Shown in pieces: positions 1 through 8,471 of a stretch of DNA of 64,000 nt. The DNA lies in contig UCIA01000003.1 in the NCBI GenBank assembly GCA_900472295.1, forward strand, positions 75,220 through 139,219, written 5' to 3'. The DNA is from Hyphomicrobiales bacterium. Its GTDB lineage: Bacteria; Pseudomonadota; Alphaproteobacteria; Rhizobiales; Rhizobiaceae. The stretch's first letter is position 1; the number at the start of each line of letters is the position of its first letter. The position numbers were made by a program, and so were the translations under genes. Below the pieces are notes generated by a model. That model worked only from the letters and a program-made list of their open reading frames with translations, had not been told where the DNA came from and ran no database searches.

Positions 1-656
1 CGCACGGCACGGCCGATGGCGTCCGGCTGCAGCGCGATGGCGCGATAGGTGCTCATCGCGGCTGCGGCCGCCGGATCGGTGATCGTGTCGGCAAGCTCGC
101 TCTCCACCACGCCCGGATGGATGCAGGTAACCCGGATGTCGGTTCGCTCCTGCCGCAGCCCGTCGGAAATGGCCCGCACGGCATATTTGGTCGCGCAATA
201 GACGGCCGCCGTCGGCGACACGGTGAGCGCCCCGACCGAGGCGATGTTGATGATGTGGCCAGAGCCGCGCGCCGTCATCTCCGGCAGCACCGCAGCGATG
301 CCGTTGAGCACGCCCTTGATGTTGACGTCGACCATCCGGTCCCATTCATCGGTTTTCATCGATGCCATCAGGGACAGCGGCATGATGCCGGCATTGTTGA
401 TGATGACGTCGACCCGGCCCCAGGCCTGGCGCGCCGCGTCGGCAAAGGCAGCGACATCGGCGCGGTCGGTCACGTCGAGCCTGCGGGTCATGGCTTTGCC
501 GCCGTTGGCGCGGATTTCCTGCGCCAGCGCTTCCAGCCGGTCGGTGCGGCGGGCGCCAAGCATCAGCCTGGCGCCGGCAGCGCCGAGTTCGCGGGCGATG
601 CCGGCGCCTATGCCGCTGGAGGCGCCGGTGATGAGAACGATCTTGTCGAGGGGCAT
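1..656 (-). CDS. SDR family NAD(P)-dependent oxidoreductase (3' end outside the window)
   Basis: Classical short-chain dehydrogenase/reductase; the C-terminus runs off the window. The start codon at 656 gives a protein opening MPLDKIVLITGASSGIG, so the TGxxxGxG nucleotide-binding loop lies at about residues 10-17. An NNAG motif follows about 70 residues later, and the catalytic serine (NIASVGAL) plus a YxxxK pair (YCATK) are present. The fold and NAD(P) dependence are established for the family; the substrate cannot be read from sequence. It is divergent from the LysR gene at 763, an arrangement in which the regulator often controls the SDR. Confidence 0.9.
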   Translation of the reverse strand, partial: MPLDKIVLITGASSGIGAGIARELGAAGARLMLGARRTDRLEALAQEIRANGGKAMTRRLDVTDRADVAAFADAARQAWGRVDVIINNAGIMPLSLMASMKTDEWDRMVDVNIKGVLNGIAAVLPEMTARGSGHIINIASVGALTVSPTAAVYCATKYAVRAISDGLRQERTDIRVTCIHPGVVESELADTITDPAAAAAMSTYRAIALQPDAIGRAV

Positions 657-762
657 GGCAACTTTCCTTTGGTCTGCGAGGTGGGTTGCCAGAGAGATAG
701 GCCGGGGGCATTGTTGCGATAAGCCATCAATTCGTCGCCACAATGGGAAGCTGAGCTAACCA

Positions 763-1680
763 ATGTCACCGGATGTCAACGCACTGGTCGTGTTTGCGCT
801 TGTCGCCGAGGAGCGGAATTTTCGGGCTGCGGCAGACCGGTTGGGCGTCAGCCGGTCAGCCGTCAGCCAGACGATCCGGCGGCTGGAGGAAAGCCTTGGC
901 ATCGCCTTGATGCAGCGCACGACGCGCAGCGTCAGCCTGACCGAGGCTGGCGAGAGACTGCATGCGGAAGTCGGGCCGGCGATTGCCGACATGCGCGCGG
1001 CGCTTGACGCGACGCAGGCGCTGCGCGACCGTCCGCGCGGACAATTGCGGCTGGCCGTATCCTCGATTGCCGAACGCTTCCTGTCGGGACCGTTTCTCGC
1101 CGCCTTTTGCAGCGCCAATCCCGAGATCCAGCTCGACATCACGGTGACCGACGAGGAGTTCGACATCGTGGCCGAAGGCTATGATGCCGGGGTGCGGTTG
1201 GGAGAGGTGATCGACGAGGACATGATCGCGGTGTCGGTCGCGGGCGACGAGCGCCAGCTTGCCGTCTGCTCGCCTGCCTATCGCGATGGCTTCGGCCTCC
1301 CGTCGCATCCGGCCGACCTCGCCGCGCATCGCTGCATCGGCTGGCGGCCGTCACCGAAGGCGGCGCCCTATCGCTGGGAATTCGCCGAGAGCGGTCGCGA
1401 ATTCCGGGTCGAGGTTGCGCCGGAGATCACGACGAACGACATGGCGCTGATGATCAAGCTGGCTGTCGCCGGAGCCGGCATCAGCTTCGGCATGGAAGAG
1501 AGTTTTCGCCCCGCACTGGAACGCGGCGAACTGATGCCGGTGCTCGAGCAGTACTGCCCGCGCTTTGCCGGCTTCTACCTCTACTACCCCAGCCGCAGGA
1601 ATGTCGCGCCGAAGTTGCGCGCACTCATCGATCATCTGAAGCGCTGGCAAGCCATGATGTCGAAAACCTGGCTGCTCTAA
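763..1680 (+). CDS. LysR family transcriptional regulator
   Basis: 305-residue LysR-type regulator. The N-terminal winged helix-turn-helix (about residues 1-60, with AAADRLGVSRSAVSQTIRRLE as the helix-turn-helix core) is followed by a periplasmic-binding-like effector domain (about 88-295). Length is normal for the family. It is divergent from the SDR gene, with about 105 bp between the starts, which suggests control of that gene and itself; the ligand is unknown. The stop codon overlaps the stop of the convergent gene 1677-2390 by four bases. Confidence 0.92.
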   Translation: MSPDVNALVVFALVAEERNFRAAADRLGVSRSAVSQTIRRLEESLGIALMQRTTRSVSLTEAGERLHAEVGPAIADMRAALDATQALRDRPRGQLRLAVSSIAERFLSGPFLAAFCSANPEIQLDITVTDEEFDIVAEGYDAGVRLGEVIDEDMIAVSVAGDERQLAVCSPAYRDGFGLPSHPADLAAHRCIGWRPSPKAAPYRWEFAESGREFRVEVAPEITTNDMALMIKLAVAGAGISFGMEESFRPALERGELMPVLEQYCPRFAGFYLYYPSRRNVAPKLRALIDHLKRWQAMMSKTWLL

Positions 1681-2390
1681 GAGCGGCGTCCTGAGGCCGG
1701 CTGGTCGTCAGCAGCATCATCTGTCCCTATACCGCCACCTCCGGACCCACCGGAACCTCCACCCATTCCGCCGCCGCCCGTTCCACCACCACCTTTGCCG
1801 CCGCCGGCCTCGTTTGCGCGATCATTCTTGCCGCGCGCGCCGGATGCTGACGGCCTGGTCGGGCCTTGTTGCGGGATCGTGAGGTCGGAGGGGATCGGCG
1901 CAAGGTCGAGGGCTTCGCGAATGAAGTTGCGCAGCGAAACGACGAGATCGTGCGTGTGCACGGGACGTCCTGCGACCATGTCGCGGATGGCGCGTTCGGC
2001 CAAACGGACCTGCTCTTCGGTGCCAAGCAAAAGGATGTCCGACAGGCATGCCTCGACTGCATCGCGTATGCGCCGCGCCCGGTCCGATCCTTCGATCCGT
2101 TCGGGACTCAGGTCGACGGCGGTATCGCTCTCGGGCTGCTCGGCGCGCAGAACGTCACGTCGATGGGAAGGATCGACAGCCAGATTGCCGGTGAACGATC
2201 CGCCCAGTGTCTTGTAGGCGGCGATCAAGGTGCGCAGGCGCTCATTGATCTGGCGGTTCATGCGTTCGCGGCGCTGCTGGATGGTGAACATCATCAAGAG
2301 CCGGATGCCGATGCTAATCAGCGTGAACAGCGCCAGGCCGATCAGCGTTACCAGCACGCTCTGCCACGAGCTGAAATCAATGTTTCTCAA
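1677..2390 (-). CDS. Hypothetical single-pass membrane protein with glycine-rich tail
   Basis: Family not recognised. A TTG start at 2390, preceded by AGGAA-like bases, gives a protein opening MRNIDFSSWQSVLVTLIG. One hydrophobic segment lies at about residues 10-32, followed by a basic stretch (QQRRERMNRQ) and a soluble helical region of about 130 residues. The last 45 residues are almost entirely Gly with Ser, Thr, Asp and Met. In-frame ATG codons at 2441 and 2534 are alternative starts, but the first lacks a well-spaced ribosome site. The positive-inside rule suggests the soluble part is cytoplasmic. The Gly-rich tail resembles low-complexity linkers; function unknown. Confidence 0.65.
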   Translation of the reverse strand: MRNIDFSSWQSVLVTLIGLALFTLISIGIRLLMMFTIQQRRERMNRQINERLRTLIAAYKTLGGSFTGNLAVDPSHRRDVLRAEQPESDTAVDLSPERIEGSDRARRIRDAVEACLSDILLLGTEEQVRLAERAIRDMVAGRPVHTHDLVVSLRNFIREALDLAPIPSDLTIPQQGPTRPSASGARGKNDRANEAGGGKGGGGTGGGGMGGGSGGSGGGGIGTDDAADDQPASGRRS

Positions 2391-2564
2391 AGCGCTGATT
2401 CCTGACCTTCTGCATTGGCCCAACGTGGCGACAATGAACATATCCTTGCCCGACCTTATGAAAGGCCGGGGTGGAGGCGCAAACCAAAAAAGTCCGCTAT
2501 GCCAATGCGAGCGACTATGTGCGCGATCTATCACCGCCGCTGCGCATCCGTGCGATTTCCCGCG

Positions 2565-3611
2565 TTAGACGTCGCCCTTCCTGACCTTGCCGTAAACGAT
2601 ATTTCGGTTCGAGCCGTAATAGACGTGCGCTTCGAAAGAGCTCCCGCCGAGGGCGGCATTGATGATGTCCCACATATCGTCAGCCGAACGCAGGATGAGC
2701 GGCCAGTCCATGAAGGTCTCCATGTAACCATCCGTCGTGATCTCATCGCTGAAATTGGCAAACAGGAAATCGCCACCGGGCTTGACGAGTTCCATGGCTC
2801 TTTGCAGCAGGCGGACGCCGATGGCGCGCGGCAGGTAATCGTAAAGCCCCGATGCGTAGACGAGATCGAATGTGCCAAGGGCATAGGCGCGGCGAAGTAT
2901 GCCGCGTACGGAGCCTTGGAGTGCCTCGACCGCCGTGCCGGCATAGTCGTGGTTCACAGTGGCTACGCTGATGGGGTCCTGATCCAGGCCGACCCAGCGG
3001 TGCAATTTGCGCTTCGCCAACGCATCGGAGCGTTCGGCTTCCCTGAGGTGGCCGCAGGCAATCGCCAGCACTTCCGCCTTTTCCACGCTGCCGGCCGTTT
3101 CGTCCACCGTCCTGGCCAGAATATCCCGCCGCTCGCGCCCTGCCACCGAACTGGCAGCTTCACTGGTGTACGCGTAAATTTCCCGGCCGAGTGAGGTCGA
3201 TGAAGCCACGATATCGTCGGCGACCGGATGCTTGTAGTAAATGTCCAGCAGGCCGGCGTCGCCGGAATATCCGCGCGGTTTTTCGACCGACCAACGCGTG
3301 AACGGGTCCTGGATCAAATAGTCCGCGACCCGATGCTGCTGAGCCAAGGGAACGAGTTTCTGCCAGACCGCGGGAGCAACCTGCCGGCGCAGTTTATGGA
3401 GCCTGCCTGCCAGGCGATGGACGATGACGGCGGCCGGTTTGTGCCGCGCGAAGGCCTGGTGAGCAAGATCCAGTATCAAAGCGAGTTGGGCCGTGCTGTC
3501 CCTCAACGCGTCGGAGTCGGCCGTCTCTTCAGAGATCGCGACATGTTTTTTCATCAGTCTGGTGGTGACGAGGCTGTGTTCGTCGAGCTGCAGTTTTGGC
3601 TTGGTAGGCAT
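2565..3611 (-). CDS. Class I SAM-dependent methyltransferase
   Basis: 348 residues from the ATG at 3611, which has a good GGAG ribosome site; an upstream in-frame start at 3650 is less likely. The C-terminal two thirds carry a Rossmann methyltransferase: motif I as VLAIACGHLREAE, an acidic loop (GLDQDP) at the end of strand 2, then FDLVYASGLYDYL and GGDFLFANFS. The N-terminal ~130 residues are helical. This layout resembles methyltransferases annotated as 3-hydroxypalmitate methyl ester (extracellular factor) biosynthesis proteins; that assignment is inference from memory. It is divergent from the GGDEF-EAL gene at 3880. Confidence 0.8.
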   Translation of the reverse strand: MPTKPKLQLDEHSLVTTRLMKKHVAISEETADSDALRDSTAQLALILDLAHQAFARHKPAAVIVHRLAGRLHKLRRQVAPAVWQKLVPLAQQHRVADYLIQDPFTRWSVEKPRGYSGDAGLLDIYYKHPVADDIVASSTSLGREIYAYTSEAASSVAGRERRDILARTVDETAGSVEKAEVLAIACGHLREAERSDALAKRKLHRWVGLDQDPISVATVNHDYAGTAVEALQGSVRGILRRAYALGTFDLVYASGLYDYLPRAIGVRLLQRAMELVKPGGDFLFANFSDEITTDGYMETFMDWPLILRSADDMWDIINAALGGSSFEAHVYYGSNRNIVYGKVRKGDV

Positions 3612-3682
3612 GCCGTTTACTCTCCGGTTTACCCCGCCCGGTCCCGGCAACCAGCATAGGTGCGCCGTTGATCAATGCGAAC

Positions 3683-3715
3683 AATTTTAATAAAATTTTA
3701 GTAAAATTTTAATCA
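3683..3715. repeat. Three tandem 11-bp AT-rich repeats
   Basis: Three consecutive 11-bp units of the form AATTTTARTMA lie between the divergent methyltransferase (start 3611) and GGDEF-EAL (start 3880) genes. The block is pure A/T apart from two bases, in a region otherwise GC-rich. The 11-bp period is close to one helical turn, so the A-tracts are in phase and should bend the DNA. This could be a regulator site or an UP-element; neither can be proved here. Confidence 0.7.
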
Positions 3716-3879
3716 CTAAGCTGGCCAGCCATCCTCCTAAACTGGCTAAATCCGAACCGCCCGTTTACCGTCGGTTAGCGACATCCCACTTTTCCTGCGG
3801 ACAGGGGCGTCTTCATTCTCCGACCGCAGGCGACGTCGGCTGTTGCATTCGCTACTGCAGATCGCGGAGGAGCGTTTCA

Positions 3880-5859
3880 ATGCAACTGAGCGAGGACGTC
3901 GCCCAGAAGGTGGCGGTATCGATTGGACGCCCGCGGTGGCATGCGGCCGATCCGGAACTCCTGGCACTGTTCCTGCAGAAAGATGCCGATGAGAATCGCA
4001 GTCTCGTGCGATGGGGTATTGCGGCTGCTGTGTTCAGCTATGTGGCCTATGGCCTGTTCGATTGGTTTCTTTTCCCCGATATCGCCGGCCGGCTTCTTTT
4101 GACCCGCGTTGCGCTAGGGATCACGTCCCTGGCGCTTGTCGAATTCGTCGCCCGACGGGGCTTCGCCCTTGCCACCTTGCACCTTGTCGCCGCGCTGGCG
4201 GTTGTATCCGGCGCGCTTGGATGGCTCGTATCCGCCCTTGGAACCGAGCATCAGGATGCCCTCTCCCATTTCATGGTTTTTGGCACTGTGTTCATCCTCG
4301 GTGCGAATTTGTTCTTCAATTTCCGGTTTTGGCTTTCGGCCATTGCCTCCGCGACGGTCACCGCAAGCTTTGTCTACGCCGCGATGTTCTCCCTCCAGGC
4401 CGACATAGCGAGCCGGATCGTGCTGTCGGCCTATTTCGTGAACTGCCTGGTGTTGTCGCTTTATCTTTCGTGGCGACTGAGCCTGGAGCGGTACCAGACG
4501 TTCCTGCACGCACTTCGGGCACAGTTCCAGGAGCAGGCTGCTATCAAGAAGGGGCAGAGGCTAACCGAAATCGCGGATACCGATCCGCTCACGGGCATGA
4601 AAAACCGCAGGGCGATCATTCGAGAATTCTCGGAGCTGCGCGAAGACTGGGCCGCGGACGACGACGAGATAGGTCTCATTCTGATCGATGTCGACTACTT
4701 CAAAAGGTTCAATGACGGACTTGGTCATCAGGCCGGCGACGATTGCCTGATCAAACTCGCCCATGTCCTTTCCGAGATGGCGGCTGCCAACAACGCCGTC
4801 GCGGCCCGCTATGGCGGAGAAGAGTTCGTCATTCTCTGCAAGGTCACCGGACGGGCTCACCTTCATGAGATAACGAAGAAATTCTGTCGCGTTGTAGAGG
4901 ACCTGGATATCTACCACCCCGATCGGGGCGACAAGCTCAACATCGTCACGATCAGTGCCGGAGCCTCGTTGACGCGCGCCGATCAGAGCATAGAGCTTAG
5001 TATCCTGCTGCAGGAAGCGGACCGCGCCCTCTATGCGTCCAAATTTGCCGGTCGGGCTACGTTCACAATTTACGACCCGCACGCCACAGGCCAGGATCGC
5101 TCCGGCGAAAATCTTTCAGAACTGCTGAAGGTGGCAATTTCCAACAAGCTCGTTTCTGTCGCTTACCAGCCAATACGCGAGCTGGCGTCTGGACGCGTGC
5201 TGGGCCACGAGAGCCTGATGCGGGTATGTGACTTCGACGGCACCATGATCAGCCCGTCCGTATTCATACCCGTTGCCGAGCAGACCGGAGCGATCGTGGA
5301 ACTGGGTATGTGGCTGATCGATCGAGCCTGCGGTGACATGGCGGAATACGGATTGGGCTCGGTCGTGACCGTGAACGTCTCCGTTCTTCAGCTCAAGGCT
5401 CCCAACTTCTCACTCCGGATCACCGAAATCCTTGGCCGGCACGGCCTTGCGCCACAGAAACTGGCCATCGAAATCACCGAAGGCAGTGACATCTTTCTGG
5501 AGGCGCAAGCGGTAAGAAACGTGGAGCGGCTGCGAAAACTGGGCGTTCAGATCTGGCTGGACGACTTCGGAACGGGATTTGCCGGCCTGACATGGCTGCG
5601 CCGTTTCAAATTCGACGTGGTCAAGATCGATCGCAGCTTCCTCCACGATTGCCAGACGTCTCGCGGCTTGAGCCTGTTGCGGGACATGGTCGGGCTGCTT
5701 CGCAATCTCGGTCATGTCGTGCTCGCCGAGGGCGTTGAAACGGAAGAGCAGTACATATTGCTGCAGCGCCTGGGGGTAAATCTGATGCAGGGCTTCCTCA
5801 CCGGGCATCCGGTCCCGATCGAAGAAGTAAACCAAATCAGGCAAGGCCTCGTTGCCTAA
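3880..5859 (+). CDS. Membrane GGDEF-EAL protein (diguanylate cyclase/phosphodiesterase)
   Basis: 659 residues with a GGAGGAG ribosome site. Residues about 45-205 form roughly six membrane segments. A GGDEF domain follows (about 225-395, active-site motif GGEEF at 312-316), then an EAL domain (about 410-650). The EAL signature reads ESL at 444-446; DDFGTG (561-566), VKIDRSF and AEGVETEEQ are present, so the phosphodiesterase residues look intact. The inhibitory RxxD site expected just before GGEEF is absent (ANNAVAARY). Both activities on cyclic di-GMP are therefore possible; the dominant one cannot be decided from sequence. Confidence 0.93.
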   Translation: MQLSEDVAQKVAVSIGRPRWHAADPELLALFLQKDADENRSLVRWGIAAAVFSYVAYGLFDWFLFPDIAGRLLLTRVALGITSLALVEFVARRGFALATLHLVAALAVVSGALGWLVSALGTEHQDALSHFMVFGTVFILGANLFFNFRFWLSAIASATVTASFVYAAMFSLQADIASRIVLSAYFVNCLVLSLYLSWRLSLERYQTFLHALRAQFQEQAAIKKGQRLTEIADTDPLTGMKNRRAIIREFSELREDWAADDDEIGLILIDVDYFKRFNDGLGHQAGDDCLIKLAHVLSEMAAANNAVAARYGGEEFVILCKVTGRAHLHEITKKFCRVVEDLDIYHPDRGDKLNIVTISAGASLTRADQSIELSILLQEADRALYASKFAGRATFTIYDPHATGQDRSGENLSELLKVAISNKLVSVAYQPIRELASGRVLGHESLMRVCDFDGTMISPSVFIPVAEQTGAIVELGMWLIDRACGDMAEYGLGSVVTVNVSVLQLKAPNFSLRITEILGRHGLAPQKLAIEITEGSDIFLEAQAVRNVERLRKLGVQIWLDDFGTGFAGLTWLRRFKFDVVKIDRSFLHDCQTSRGLSLLRDMVGLLRNLGHVVLAEGVETEEQYILLQRLGVNLMQGFLTGHPVPIEEVNQIRQGLVA

Positions 5860-5942
5860 GCCGCCCTCCTACGCGGAAGCTTCTGAGGGTCTCCCGCTTC
5901 GTCCCGGTCCCCCTACGCTACTTCGCAGCTTCGGGCGACACT

Positions 5943-5998
5943 CCTACGCCCAGATGCGGTTCCGGGTGGCCTGCCACCCGAAGCCCGCAGGGCGTAGG
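5943..5998. repeat. Nested intergenic inverted repeat
   Basis: An outer pair (CCTACGCC 5943-5950 with GGCGTAGG 5991-5998) encloses an inner pair (CGGGTGGC 5963-5970 with GCCACCCG 5973-5980). It sits between the GGDEF-EAL stop and the 3' end of tRNA-Ser. It looks like a dispersed palindromic element that may also act as a transcription stop for either side; there is no T-run. Confidence 0.55.
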
Positions 5999-6005
5999 GT
6001 GGGGG

Positions 6006-6095
6006 TGGCGGAGAGGGAGGGATTCGAACCCCCGATGGGCTTGCACCCATGCCGCATTTCGAGTGCGGTGCATTCGACCACTCTGCCACCTCTCC
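6006..6095 (-). tRNA. tRNA-Ser (anticodon CGA)
   Basis: 90 nt on the minus strand. The acceptor stem GGAGAGG pairs with CCTCTCC, followed by G and an encoded CCA. The anticodon stem CCGCA/TGCGG closes a 7-nt loop CTCGAAA, giving anticodon CGA (reads UCG). A long variable arm (class II) and a T-loop TTCGAAT are present. All features agree with a functional serine tRNA. Confidence 0.97.
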
Positions 6096-6349
6096 GCGGT
6101 CATGGTCGGCCGTTGCCGGCGCGGCGCACTAGATAACGGCTGGGCGGGCAGGTTACAAGGCCAAATCCATCGGGAAATTCAGCTTCCTGTGCGGGCTTTG
6201 CCGGGAGGGCTGCGTTGCGGCCACGTCGGCAGGTGGGGCCAACCAGTCTCGACCGGAGGGGTCGGGTGCGGCAAGGAACCAGCATGGCCAAGGATTCCGC
6301 CCGTTTGCCTTGACTCGCACCGAACCTTCGGTTAGGGGAAGCGCGCAAT

Positions 6350-6383
6350 CGGCGTGGAGGGTTCTTCCACGCCGCTTGTTTTT
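6350..6383 (+). terminator. Terminator-like hairpin in the rplU leader
   Basis: A perfect 9-bp stem (CGGCGTGGA 6350-6358 with TCCACGCCG 6366-6374, 7-nt loop) is followed by CTTGTTTTT. It lies about 80 nt before the rplU start, inside the 368-bp gene-free stretch 6096-6463. A second hairpin of 8 bp with a TGA loop sits at 6413-6431. Either could attenuate the ribosomal protein operon. No other gene or RNA was seen in this stretch. Confidence 0.55.
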
Positions 6384-6463
6384 CGAACCCGCAGACTGAC
6401 AAAAAGACGGCCGAACCGCGTGACGCGGTTCATCAAGGCCGACCGAACAGCGAAAGGCAAAAA

Positions 6464-7177
6464 ATGTTCGCAGTCATTAAAACGGGCGGTAAGCAGTATC
6501 GCGTTGCCGCCAACGATCTCCTGAAGATCGAGAAGCTCGAAGCCAATGTCGGCGATATCGTCGAAATCGGCAGCGTCCTCGCCCATGGCGAAGGCGAAAA
6601 TGTCACCTTCGGCGCACCGTTCGTCGATGGGGCTCTGGTCACGGCGGAAGTCGTCGAGCAGGGCAAGAACCGCACCGTCATCGCTTTCAAGAAGCGTCGC
6701 CGGCAGAATTCGCGCCGCAAGATCGGCCACCGCCAGCTGCTGACCACCGTGCGGATCGCCGAGATCCTGCTGGGTGGCGCCAAGCCTTCGAAGAAGGCTG
6801 CTGCCAAGGTGGAAGCCAAGTCGCCGGAAGCCAAGGCTGAGGTAGCGCCAGAGGCGAAGGCCGAGGCCGCTCCCAAGGAAGCCAAGGCCAAGAAGGAAGC
6901 CAAGGCTGAAGCCGCCCCGAAGGCGGAAGCCAAGGAAGAGACCGCTGTCGCTGCGCCGCTGTTCAAGGCGCCGAAGGGCGAGCCGGACGATTTGACCGTT
7001 ATCAAGGGCATCGGCCCGGTCGCCGCCAAGGATCTGGCCGAGCAGGGCATCATCACTTTCGCCCAGCTGGCCAAGCTCTCCGACAAGGATGTCGCCAAGA
7101 TCGACGAGCACATGCCCTTCAGCGCCGACCAGATCAAGGACTGGCGCGAGCAGGCCAAGGAACTGGCGAAGAAGTAA
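6464..7177 (+). CDS. rplU: 50S ribosomal protein L21 with C-terminal helix-hairpin-helix extension
   Basis: Residues 1-103 are ordinary bL21 (opens [31 protein letters not shown] contacts 23S rRNA). The usual family length is about 103 residues, but this protein has 237. The extension begins with about 65 residues of Ala/Lys/Glu-rich low complexity ([17 protein letters not shown] type). It then ends in a compact domain of about 65 residues ([21 protein letters not shown]...), a helix-hairpin-helix fold known for nucleic-acid binding. Similar extensions occur in other rhizobial L21 proteins. It is followed 100 bp later by rpmA in the usual order. Confidence 0.97.
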   Translation: MFAVIKTGGKQYRVAANDLLKIEKLEANVGDIVEIGSVLAHGEGENVTFGAPFVDGALVTAEVVEQGKNRTVIAFKKRRRQNSRRKIGHRQLLTTVRIAEILLGGAKPSKKAAAKVEAKSPEAKAEVAPEAKAEAAPKEAKAKKEAKAEAAPKAEAKEETAVAAPLFKAPKGEPDDLTVIKGIGPVAAKDLAEQGIITFAQLAKLSDKDVAKIDEHMPFSADQIKDWREQAKELAKK

Positions 7178-7277
7178 AACGAACCGGCGACAAGGTCGCC
7201 GGATCGGACTTGAAACGGAACGCGAACGCGTTCATAAGACCATTCAAGCGCCCCCAGGGCGCATCGGAGTTAGTTAG

Positions 7278-7547
7278 ATGGCACACAAGAAAGCTGGCGG
7301 CTCGTCGCGCAACGGTCGCGACTCGCATTCCAAGCGTCTGGGCGTGAAGAAGTTCGGCGGCGAAGCCGTCATCCCGGGCAACATCATCATCCGTCAACGC
7401 GGCACCACCTGGCATCCCGGCGTCAATGTCGGCATGGGCACGGATCACACCCTTTTTGCGCTCGAGACCGGCGCAGTCACCTTCAACAAAAAATCCAACG
7501 GCCGAACCTACGTATCGGTCAACCCGATTACCAAAGCCGCGGAGTAG
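7278..7547 (+). CDS. rpmA: 50S ribosomal protein L27
   Basis: 89 residues, opening [28 protein letters not shown], the family signature. The N-terminus of bL27 reaches the peptidyl-transferase centre in characterised bacteria. Length and sequence are normal, with no N-terminal pro-peptide of the Firmicutes type. It is cotranscribed with rplU and ends in a strong hairpin terminator at 7630-7660. Confidence 0.98.
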   Translation: MAHKKAGGSSRNGRDSHSKRLGVKKFGGEAVIPGNIIIRQRGTTWHPGVNVGMGTDHTLFALETGAVTFNKKSNGRTYVSVNPITKAAE

Positions 7548-7629
7548 CCGGTTCCGCACTATAAAACCGGCGCCCATCTCGGGAACCGGTGTCTGGCCAA
7601 ACCAGTGAATGGAGCCAGGAAAAGGATCA

Positions 7630-7660
7630 GGGGAGATGGGTTTTCCATCTCCCCTTTTTT
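7630..7660 (+). terminator. Intrinsic terminator of rplU-rpmA
   Basis: A perfect 10-bp stem (GGGGAGATGG 7630-7639 with CCATCTCCCC 7645-7654, 5-nt loop) is followed by six T residues. It lies 80 bp after the rpmA stop and just before the ribosome site of the next gene, so it separates the ribosomal operon from the acetyltransferase gene. Confidence 0.9.
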
Positions 7661-7679
7661 CTTGCCTGGAGGACGTCAA

Positions 7680-8267
7680 ATGGTTGCCGAAGCGGAAGAC
7701 ACCGAAGACGAAAGTTACGCGATAGACTGCCCGGTGCTGGCCACCGAGCGGCTGGTGATGCGCGCTCCCTGCGACGCCGATATCGCGCAACTGGTTGAGC
7801 TTGCCGACAACCGTCATGTCGCCGAAATGCTCGCCCGCATGCCGCACCCCTATGGCGAGGCCGAGGCGCGTGCCTTTCTGGCGATGACGCGCTCGCGCCG
7901 GGCCGGCATCGCCTATGCGCTGACGCTCGCCGGCACCGACACCTTCGTCGGCTGCGCCGGTCTCAACATGACCGACCGCGGGCTGGAGCTCGGCTACTGG
8001 ATCGGCGAGCCCTACTGGAAGCGCGGCTATGCGACGGAGGCAGCACACGCGCTGGTCGACCTCGCTTTCCAGCGGACCTCAACGCAGGTGCTGCAGGCTT
8101 CGACCAGGGTCATCAATCCGGCCTCGCGCCGGGTCATCCACAAGTGTGGCTTCCAGTATGCCGGCCAGGGCATGCTGAACTCGATCGTCGCCGGCCAGGT
8201 GCCGGTCGAGCGCTACCGGCTGGATCGCAAGACCTGGATCAGCCTGCGCAACTGGGTCCATTTTTGA
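7680..8267 (+). CDS. GNAT family N-acetyltransferase (RimJ/RimL-like)
   Basis: 195 residues from the ATG at 7680, chosen because GGAGG stands 8 bp upstream; an in-frame start at 7605 would begin before the terminator. The family core is visible: TERLVMRAPCDADIAQL at the start, then GLELGYWIGEPYWKRGYATEA, in which the YWKRGYATE segment supplies the acetyl-CoA loop. It belongs to the branch that modifies ribosomal-protein N-termini or small amines; the substrate is unknown. It is placed directly after the ribosomal operon. Confidence 0.9.
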   Translation: MVAEAEDTEDESYAIDCPVLATERLVMRAPCDADIAQLVELADNRHVAEMLARMPHPYGEAEARAFLAMTRSRRAGIAYALTLAGTDTFVGCAGLNMTDRGLELGYWIGEPYWKRGYATEAAHALVDLAFQRTSTQVLQASTRVINPASRRVIHKCGFQYAGQGMLNSIVAGQVPVERYRLDRKTWISLRNWVHF

Positions 8268-8301
8268 TGAGCACTTTGAAAACGCGCTCCTGAGGAAGAG
8301 C

Positions 8302-8442
8302 CCCCTCACCCGGATTGCCAACCGAATTGCGAAGGGCAATTCGGGGCAATCCGACCTCTCCCCGAGGGGAGAGGAGGAGGCATCGGCGCCAGCCTCTTCT
8401 CCCCTCGGGGAGAAGGTGGCCGCGAAGCGGCCGGATGAGGGG
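8302..8442. repeat. Intergenic palindromic repeat element (about 140 bp)
   Basis: The outer ends CCCCTCACCCGG and CCGGATGAGGGG are near-perfect inverted repeats. Inside are two smaller palindromes, CCTCTCCCCGAGGGGAGAGG and a CTTCTCCCC...GGGGAGAAG copy. It occupies the space between two convergent genes (stops at 8267 and 8472). Its design matches the elements at 13005 and 22190. Confidence 0.8.
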
Positions 8443-8471
8443 CCAGCCCACATAAGCGATTGGCCGCTGTC

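Noticed and set aside
1..760. Plus-strand frames at 117-722 and 223-759
   Set aside because: They lie antisense to the SDR gene, which has full family motifs on the minus strand.
8302..8442. Rho-independent terminators in the repeat element
   Set aside because: The hairpins lack T-runs and the same design recurs in non-terminator places, so it is listed as a repeat.
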